Shown here: piece after piece, positions 57,516-64,000 of the stretch | How the letters are laid out: each line of letters begins with the position of its first letter | Numbering within the stretch: the stretch's first letter is position 1 | Assembly (NCBI GenBank): GCA_030604195.1 | Contig: JAUVWI010000009.1 | Location: 1-64,000, forward strand | Source: Spirochaetales bacterium | GTDB taxonomy: Bacteria > Spirochaetota > Spirochaetia > SZUA-6 > DRHE01 | Reading direction: 5' to 3' | DNA: 64,000 nt | Program-made: the position numbers and the translations under genes | The notes under the pieces: model-generated | What the model saw: the letters and a program-made list of their open reading frames with translations, nothing else | Told to the model about the DNA's origin: nothing | Database searches by the model: none

Positions 57516-58543
57516 AAGCGGTTGTATTAGGTTCCACCGGCTATACGGGATTGGTGCTGCTGCGTATTCTGCTGGAGCATCCTGATATCAGCTCTATTCT
57601 GCCTGTCTCCTCTTCCAAAGCGGGCTGGAAAATAACGGATATTGATGCAGGACTGAATGGCGGGCAATTGAATAGATTTGCCGAATCTAAAGAAAAACTG
57701 ATTACAATCGATGAGGCGGCAGCTGCCGGGCCGGATGTGGTGTTCGCTGCGCTTCCTCATCTGGAATCCGCCCGTATATGTTCCCCTTTTCTGGGCGACA
57801 CTGTGGTCATTGATCTCTCTGCTGATTTCCGCATAAAGAACAGGGAGTCTTTCCAGCGGGCCTATGGTTCACCGCCGCCGCGGCCTGACCTTTTAGCCGG
57901 TGCTGTTTATGGACTTACTGAATGGTACCGTGATGAGATCAGCAAGGCTGATCTGATTGCCAATCCGGGATGTTACCCCACGGTTGTGCTGCTGCCCCTG
58001 CTGCCCCTGCTCAAAGAGGGTGTTGTCGGAGGAAATATTATTACCAGCGCTATATCCGGTATCTCCGGGGCCGGTAGAAAAGTGAAACTTGATTACCTCT
58101 TCTGCGAGCGCAGCGAGAACGCCGGTGCCTATGCCCCGGGAAAATCCCACCGCCATGTTGCTGAAATGGAGGCGGAGCTGCAAAACATTGACAGGGATGC
58201 TTCCCTGATCTTTACTCCCCACCTGGCGCCCTTAAAAAGAGGCATGACCGCAACCACGGTGGCAGAGATGTTGAATGGGGAGAGGGATATTCCCGCTATC
58301 TATGAAAAATATTACTCAGATTCTCCATTTATAAAGCTTATTACCGGCAGAATACCTGAGACAAGGGATGTGTGGGGCACCAACCGCTGCGATATGGCTT
58401 TCAAGGTTGAAGGCGATAAGCTGCTCCTCTTTTCGGTCATCGATAACCTGGTAAAGGGAGCCGCGGGGCAGGCGGTGCAGAATATGAATATTCGTTTCGG
58501 CCTTGCTGAGCAAAGCGGACTGAAAGGAGTAAACGAGATCTGA
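57512..58543 (+). CDS. argC: N-acetyl-gamma-glutamyl-phosphate reductase
   Basis: VVLGSTGYTGLVLLRILLEHPDI, LIANPGCYPTVVLLPLLPLL, HRHVAEMEAEL. Confidence 0.97.
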   Translation: MKAVVLGSTGYTGLVLLRILLEHPDISSILPVSSSKAGWKITDIDAGLNGGQLNRFAESKEKLITIDEAAAAGPDVVFAALPHLESARICSPFLGDTVVIDLSADFRIKNRESFQRAYGSPPPRPDLLAGAVYGLTEWYRDEISKADLIANPGCYPTVVLLPLLPLLKEGVVGGNIITSAISGISGAGRKVKLDYLFCERSENAGAYAPGKSHRHVAEMEAELQNIDRDASLIFTPHLAPLKRGMTATTVAEMLNGERDIPAIYEKYYSDSPFIKLITGRIPETRDVWGTNRCDMAFKVEGDKLLLFSVIDNLVKGAAGQAVQNMNIRFGLAEQSGLKGVNEI

Positions 58544-58544
58544 C

Positions 58545-59321
58545 ATGAGCGCGATTACGGTAAAGATGGGCGGCAGCCTGGCGGGTAAAAAAGAGAGCAT
58601 GGGTGAGCTTGCCGGCGACCTGGCTCTGTTACAGAGGTCACGGGAGTGCGTTCTGGTACACGGCGGCGGCGCCGAAGTTACCGCTTTGAGTAAAAGGCTG
58701 GGCTGTTCACCCTTCTTTGAAAAGGGTATACGGATTACCTCTGTACAGGAAATGGATATAGTGGAGATGGTGCTCTCCGGAAAAATTAATAAACGGCTGG
58801 TCAGGATGCTTTCCAGCGCCGGTATAAATGCAGTGGGCGTATGCGGGGCGGATGGCGGACTCTTCAGGGGAAAGAGCATTTCCGCAGAGCAGGCAGGCAG
58901 TACCCGGACAGGAACCATTACCGGGGTATGCCCGGCTTTGCTTGAGCTGCTTCTGGCGCGGGATTATTTTCCGGTTGTTTCCTCCACATCAATGGATGAT
59001 ACAGGGGAGGGATTGAATATTAATGCCGATGAAGCGGCCCTGGAAATAGCTGTATCCCTTCAGAGTGAGAGCCTGATCTTTCTATCTGACATTCCGGGTA
59101 TTCTGATAGGGGGAGAGGTGCTTCCCACCTTAAATGAAGGGGAGGCGCTCCGGGCTATCCGGGAGGGGAGTATATCCGGCGGTATGATACCCAAGGTTAA
59201 AGCTGCACTTAGTGCCCTGCACCGGGGTGTAGGCGAAATAGTAATCGGAGAGTACAGCGGCGCCGGAAGTCTTGAGCTGCTCTTAAGCGGCAAACTCGGT
59301 ACTATAATAAAGCTCAATTAG
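58545..59321 (+). CDS. argB: Acetylglutamate kinase
   Basis: VKMGGSLAGKKE, VLVHGGGAEVTALSKRLG, NINADEAALEIAVSLQSESLIFLSDIPGI. Confidence 0.96.
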   Translation: MSAITVKMGGSLAGKKESMGELAGDLALLQRSRECVLVHGGGAEVTALSKRLGCSPFFEKGIRITSVQEMDIVEMVLSGKINKRLVRMLSSAGINAVGVCGADGGLFRGKSISAEQAGSTRTGTITGVCPALLELLLARDYFPVVSSTSMDDTGEGLNINADEAALEIAVSLQSESLIFLSDIPGILIGGEVLPTLNEGEALRAIREGSISGGMIPKVKAALSALHRGVGEIVIGEYSGAGSLELLLSGKLGTIIKLN

Positions 59322-59348
59322 ATCTGCTGATTTAGGGAGGATACAGAT

Positions 59349-60593
59349 TTGAAAATTGAAAAAACAGCCATGGCAACGGGCCATCCCTTTCCGCGCTGCT
59401 TTTCCGAAGAGCTCCTGGTAGTGGAAAAGGGCGATGGTGTATATCTTGAGGATACAGCGGGAAAGCGCTATCTGGATTTCGCCGGCGGTATTGCGGTAAA
59501 TGCCTTAGGCTACGGCAGAGATGATTTGGCGGAGATTGTTGCCAGGCAGATGAAAAAACTGCCCCATATTTCCAATTTATTTACCACAGAACCGGCCCTG
59601 GAATTGGGCCGTAAGATGGTTAAGAGGGTAAAGAGGGGCGCTTTCCAGGCGGTTCAGTTTTTAAACAGCGGCTCTGAGGCCAATGAGACCGCCCTGAAAT
59701 TTGCCCGGCTCTATAGCTTTCGTACCAGGGGAAGGGATTGCCATAACCTGCTCTGCTTCAACAATGCTTTCCACGGCCGGACCCTGGGAGCACTCTCAGT
59801 TACACCCACTGCTAAATACCAGGAGCCCTTTGCGCCGCTTATACCCGGGACCAGGGCCATAGATTTCAATGACTGCAAGGCTTTGGCGGCAACTTTAGAC
59901 TCCGGTTATGCGGCGGTGATTACCGAGGTTGTGCAGGGGGAGGGCGGCCTGGAGGCTATGACCCCGGATTTTGCCGCAACCCTGAACCGCCTCTGCAGGG
60001 AGCTTGATGTGCTGCTTATCGTTGATGAAGTACAAACCGGCCTGTCACGTACCGGAACTTTTTTTGCCTTCGAGGGTGTGGGACTGGAGCCGGATCTGGT
60101 CACTCTGGCCAAGCCCCTGGCCGGGGGATTGCCCCTTTCGGCCGTGCTGATTCCGGAGAAGATCAACAGCCTTATTCACCTGGGGGAGCACGGCACCACC
60201 TTCGGCGGCGGTCCGGTTACCACCGCAGTGGCCTCTAAAATATGGGATCTCCTTTCAGAAGAAGATTTCATAGCCTCAGTTGCGGAGAAAGGCGAGTATT
60301 TTAAGGGATTGCTGGGTAAGCTTAGCTCCCACTTTGCCTTTCTGGGTAAGGTAAGGGGTAGAGGACTGCTCCTGGGGCTGGAGGTTGTCAAATCTTCTGA
60401 AAACGGGCAGGACCCCCTGCCCGGGCTGCTTGAAGAACTGCGTAATAAAGGATTGCTGGTACTGCGTTCGGGCGGCTCTTTCTTGAGATTTGCTCCGCCC
60501 CTGGTTATCAGCCGTGAGGAAATTGCCCTGGGGGTGGCTATAATGGAAGAAGTTTTTTCGAATATCAAGTTACAGGAGAAAAGAGATGGCTAA
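59349..60593 (+). CDS. argD: Acetylornithine aminotransferase
   Basis: [63 protein letters not shown]. Confidence 0.96.
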   Translation: MKIEKTAMATGHPFPRCFSEELLVVEKGDGVYLEDTAGKRYLDFAGGIAVNALGYGRDDLAEIVARQMKKLPHISNLFTTEPALELGRKMVKRVKRGAFQAVQFLNSGSEANETALKFARLYSFRTRGRDCHNLLCFNNAFHGRTLGALSVTPTAKYQEPFAPLIPGTRAIDFNDCKALAATLDSGYAAVITEVVQGEGGLEAMTPDFAATLNRLCRELDVLLIVDEVQTGLSRTGTFFAFEGVGLEPDLVTLAKPLAGGLPLSAVLIPEKINSLIHLGEHGTTFGGGPVTTAVASKIWDLLSEEDFIASVAEKGEYFKGLLGKLSSHFAFLGKVRGRGLLLGLEVVKSSENGQDPLPGLLEELRNKGLLVLRSGGSFLRFAPPLVISREEIALGVAIMEEVFSNIKLQEKRDG

Positions 60594-61857
60594 GGAGAAG
60601 ATTAAAAAGATTGTACTGGCTTATTCCGGGGGACTGGATACCTCGATTATAATTCCCTGGCTTAAGGAAAATTATCCCGGTTCCGAGGTTGTTGCCATGT
60701 GCACCGATGTGGGGCAGGATGAGGATTTGAGCGGCCTGGAGGAGAAGGCCCTAAAATCGGGCGCCTCAAAGCTCTACATACGCGATATTCGCGAGGAGTT
60801 TGTGAGGGATTATCTCTTTCCCCTGCTGCGAGCCGGCGCCGTTTATGAAGGCAGGTATCTGCTGGGTACCTCTATTGCCCGGCCCCTACAGGCCAAGCAC
60901 CAGGTGGAGGTGGCTCTGGAAGAGGGAGCCGATGCAGTGGCCCACGGCTGCACGGGCAAAGGCAATGACCAGGTGCGTTTTGAGCTGGCCTACAAGGCCC
61001 TGGCCCCCCATCTTAAGGTTATTGCTCCCTGGCGTATGTGGGATATCCGTTCAAGGGAAGAGGCCATAGACTATGCCCAGGCACACAACATCCCCCTGGG
61101 CGATATATCCAGGAAAAATATCTACTCCCGTGACTCCAATATCTGGCACTTAAGCCATGAGGGGGGAGACCTGGAGAAACCGGGCAACCGGCCGGGGAGC
61201 GATCTATTCCGCTTCAGCCGTTCGCCCCGGGAGGCGCCTGACTGTGAGGCAGAGGTAACTATAGATTTTGAAAAGGGTCTGCCCGTGGGCCTGGACGGCA
61301 AAAAGCTTTCCCCGTTGAAATTGCTGGAGCAGCTGAACCGCCTGGGCGCAGAGAATGCCATCGGCAGGGTCGACCTGGTGGAAAACAGGATGGTAGGCAT
61401 GAAGAGCAGGGGCGTATATGAAACCCCCGGCGGCACAATTCTTTACCATGCTCTATCCGATCTGGAGAGCATTACCCTGGACCGTGATTCCCTCCATTAC
61501 AAAGAGTTGGTCGCTTTAAGATATGCAGAACTGGTCTATGCGGGAAAATGGTTCGCTCCATTGCGCGAGGCCCTGGATGCCTTTATGGCCCGTATATGTG
61601 AGTATGTTACCGGCTCGGTGAAGATAGTGCTCTATAAGGGTAATGTTATAACCGGGGGCAGGACATCACCCTATTCACTCTATCTTGAGGATCTTGCCTC
61701 TTTCGGAGCGAGCGCCTACGATCATGGAGATGCAACCGGTTTTATCAATCTCTTCGGTCTTTCCACCGGTGTAGCGGCAATTGTACACCGTAATATCAGG
61801 GATAATACAGGCCAGGCCCCCAGTATCAAGGAGATGGCTGCTTTCCACGAAAAGTAA
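60586..61857 (+). CDS. argG: Argininosuccinate synthase
   Basis: [52 protein letters not shown]. Confidence 0.97.
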   Translation: MAKEKIKKIVLAYSGGLDTSIIIPWLKENYPGSEVVAMCTDVGQDEDLSGLEEKALKSGASKLYIRDIREEFVRDYLFPLLRAGAVYEGRYLLGTSIARPLQAKHQVEVALEEGADAVAHGCTGKGNDQVRFELAYKALAPHLKVIAPWRMWDIRSREEAIDYAQAHNIPLGDISRKNIYSRDSNIWHLSHEGGDLEKPGNRPGSDLFRFSRSPREAPDCEAEVTIDFEKGLPVGLDGKKLSPLKLLEQLNRLGAENAIGRVDLVENRMVGMKSRGVYETPGGTILYHALSDLESITLDRDSLHYKELVALRYAELVYAGKWFAPLREALDAFMARICEYVTGSVKIVLYKGNVITGGRTSPYSLYLEDLASFGASAYDHGDATGFINLFGLSTGVAAIVHRNIRDNTGQAPSIKEMAAFHEK

Positions 61858-62073
61858 GGGTTTTTAGCAGCCGGAAGCTACAGCGGCGAAGCGCTGTCTT
61901 TCTCAGCAAGCAGGGGTGGATCCACTTTTCGAGTTGCCGGCGGATAGCTTTTGAGGCTTTTCAGCCCGGCGCCTGTTTTTTTTCTTCATATATATGCCAC
62001 CTGTTTCGTAAATAGAAGAAACCTTGACCTTCCGTTGATTTAAGATTATAGAACCATTAGTGGCAGGAGTTGC

Positions 62074-62229
62074 ATGAAAATACAGGTTGGTAAACAAATT
62101 ATTTTTTATGGATGGATTGTGATGGACGTCTCATTTCTGACTATCATGTTAGGAGCCTCAGTGCGACAGTCAATTATTATTCTTTTCTCGTCCTTCCATG
62201 GATACTGCTACTGCAGCAGATATTTTTAA
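62074..62229 (+). pseudogene. MFS-transporter N-terminal remnant (51 codons)
   Basis: Translation MKIQVGKQIIFYGWIVMDVSFLTIMLGASVRQSIIILFSSFHGYCYCSRYF resembles the first TM helix of oxalate/formate-antiporter-type MFS proteins (YYGWxVVxxSF...G...S..VFF). Below the ORF-track length cutoff. Confidence 0.5.
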
Positions 62230-62239
62230 AGGAGAGAAA

Positions 62240-62974
62240 ATGAAAGGAACAGATATAAAAATCCATAGATACTTTGTTATACTCAGTATTTTTGGCATAG
62301 CAATGGGATTTCTTGAAGCAATCGTGGTTGTTTACCTAAGGCAGATATATTATCCTAATGGATTTTGTTTTCCTTTAAGTCCGATTCCTCTAAAGATGCT
62401 TTCGGTCGAATGCTTAAGAGAAATTACCACAATAATAATGCTCGCTGCTGCAGCGTTCATCACAGGCCGCAATTTTCTACAAAATTTTTTCTACTTCCTC
62501 TACACCTTCGCCATATGGGATCTTTTTTATTATGCAGGTTTAAAGCTGCTCTTAAACTGGCCGCAATCTTTCTTAACATGGGATATTTTGTTTCTCATTC
62601 CTGTGGTATGGATAGCTCCTGTGCTTGCTCCCGTTATCTGTTCTCTAACTATGATACTTCTTGCCGGATGCGTAGTTTTTTTACAAGAGAAGGGCTATAT
62701 AGTGAAGCTAAAATTACATGAGTGGGGATTAATTCTTTTGGGCGGGTTTATAATTTTTTTTACCTTTATCTGGGATTATTCTCAAATCATTATTCAAGGG
62801 GGATTTCTATCAAGTTTCCTGACATTGGCGAACAATGAACACTTTCAGCAGATAATTTTACGATATGAGCCAACTGAGTATAACTGGCACCTCTTTGCTC
62901 TTGGAGAATTTTTTGTGTTATGTGCTCTTCTATTGATGCTTAGGCGAACGAAATACTTTTTTTCACCACGTTAA
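62240..62974 (+). CDS. Multi-pass integral membrane protein of unknown function
   Basis: RBS aaaggaga before ATG 62240; about 6-7 hydrophobic segments. Confidence 0.7.
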   Translation: MKGTDIKIHRYFVILSIFGIAMGFLEAIVVVYLRQIYYPNGFCFPLSPIPLKMLSVECLREITTIIMLAAAAFITGRNFLQNFFYFLYTFAIWDLFYYAGLKLLLNWPQSFLTWDILFLIPVVWIAPVLAPVICSLTMILLAGCVVFLQEKGYIVKLKLHEWGLILLGGFIIFFTFIWDYSQIIIQGGFLSSFLTLANNEHFQQIILRYEPTEYNWHLFALGEFFVLCALLLMLRRTKYFFSPR

Positions 62975-63020
62975 ATAAGGGCGTATGCCCCATTGGGGTC
63001 TATACCCTGAAGCAGGTACA

Positions 63021-63299
63021 TTAGCTAACAAAATTATCTCCTTTACCGAATAAGCTGTCAACATACTGATATCTATCTCTCAGAATAGTAGAAGAGTAAT
63101 GAGGAGTAAGAAGTTGAAATAATGACCTGGATTTTAGTGGCATCCAGGTATCATGTGTCTTAAGAAAATGTGCTGACGGGCTTCTACAGAGCATGTTATC
63201 ATAGTGATACTTAAGAGATTCTACTAAAAAACACAAATAGTTCGATTTAGAATCTATCTGCGGGGTGTGAAGAATAGAGAACCGTTGTTGTTTTTTCAA
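63021..63299 (-). CDS. Hypothetical protein coupled to the DUF1670-like gene
   Basis: Starts within the stop codon region of the upstream ORF (4-bp overlap); no recognised domain. Confidence 0.3.
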   Translation of the reverse strand: MKKQQRFSILHTPQIDSKSNYLCFLVESLKYHYDNMLCRSPSAHFLKTHDTWMPLKSRSLFQLLTPHYSSTILRDRYQYVDSLFGKGDNFVS

Positions 63300-64000
63300 A
63301 ACGGTATCTCCTCTCCGTTTATCATCTCCACGTACTCCCTGGTTAAGGATTTTGAAAGCCCGGTTGTATAGGCTATTCTTTCAACACTCCAGCCTTCTTT
63401 GAGGCACTCCCTGACCCTTTTGAAATCATTAGTATATCTTACAACAGCTTGGGGCGAATGATAGGTTTCTTTAGCTGTCTGTTCTACGGTCTTGCCTTCA
63501 GCAAAATGTTTCTGGCAGATGATCTTTTTGTGGGTCAATGACCTTCCCATATCATGGATCGTGCCTCTGCGTGGAACTATTCGCCCTGTCTCTTTTTCGT
63601 ACTCCTGAATATATTTTGATATGGTTACCATAGAGAGACGCAGGATCGAGGCCGCATCAGCGTGGGTAAGAACTCCTTTCTGTTCATAGCTTTGGTTAAA
63701 GAGCCTGACGAGTACTTTTTTTTGGCGCTCTCTATTTTTTAGGCCTTTCATAATATCCTCAATGTCAGTTTCATGAATGACATCCAGGATTACAGGGCGT
63801 AGTTTACTTTGTTGGAGGCTTTTCCCGTATCCTGCTTTCTCCCCTTCATCCACAGCATACCAGATCATCTGCCCCATTTTCAGACGATCCATGGCGGGGA
63901 AATAGCTCTCCACCATCTCATATATTTTCTCAACCACGGGAGTTCGCGTTAACGATCCCCCCAACTGAGGCAAATTCTCAGCAAAAAAGTAATCCAGAGC
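63296..64000 (-). CDS. DUF1670-like, possibly mobile-element-associated protein; 5' end beyond the window
   Basis: Frame is open to the right edge (ALDYFFAENLPQLGGSLTRTPVVEKIYEMVESYFP...); LTHADAASILRLSMVTISKYIQEYEKETGRIVPRRGTIHDMG helix-turn-helix-like pattern. Confidence 0.55.
   Translation of the reverse strand, partial: ALDYFFAENLPQLGGSLTRTPVVEKIYEMVESYFPAMDRLKMGQMIWYAVDEGEKAGYGKSLQQSKLRPVILDVIHETDIEDIMKGLKNRERQKKVLVRLFNQSYEQKGVLTHADAASILRLSMVTISKYIQEYEKETGRIVPRRGTIHDMGRSLTHKKIICQKHFAEGKTVEQTAKETYHSPQAVVRYTNDFKRVRECLKEGWSVERIAYTTGLSKSLTREYVEMINGEEIPF

Noticed and set aside
61880-61901. Hairpin ACAGCG-gcgaag-CGCTGT after argG
   Set aside because: Short stem and broken T tract; too weak to call as a terminator.

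Overview
The window looks like a chromosomal contig from a spirochaete-like bacterium. The taxonomic guess rests on an orphan FliG, a short AlaRS lacking a C-terminal domain, and several TPR, lipoprotein and AAA proteins of the kind seen in spirochaetes. The left end holds the leader-proximal part of a type I-E CRISPR array (28-bp repeats, 61-bp period) and a complete cas operon on the minus strand (cas3-cse1-cse2-cas6e-cas7e-cas5e-cas1-cas2). Next come a RelE/ParE-Phd/YefM toxin-antitoxin pair and a GntR-controlled dipeptide/oligopeptide-type ABC importer cluster with an M20 peptidase, a nitrilase-family amidohydrolase, two MttB-like genes and an LpdD-like protein. Several genes in that cluster are damaged or rearranged. 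The solute-binding protein reads as circularly permuted and frameshifted, the M20 gene has an in-frame TAG at a Trp position, and both MttB-like genes lack internal segments. The rest is mostly ordinary: dinB, nitroreductase, a PilZ/GHKL/degenerate-STAND/Ycf46-like AAA/TPR group, rlmN, alaS, a sulfatase, a MoxR-DUF58-transglutaminase-PQQ cluster, a HicAB plus broken ATPase/nucleotidyltransferase patch, asnS, fliG-like, malic enzyme, tRNA-Phe, a divergent thymidine-kinase-like P-loop protein, argR-argC-argB-argD-argG, an MFS remnant and a DUF1670-like gene running off the right edge. I found no clearly new defence system. The strongest unusual signal is the permuted solute-binding protein inside the partly decayed transporter/methyltransferase cluster. 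All family calls come from reading the translations, with no database search.
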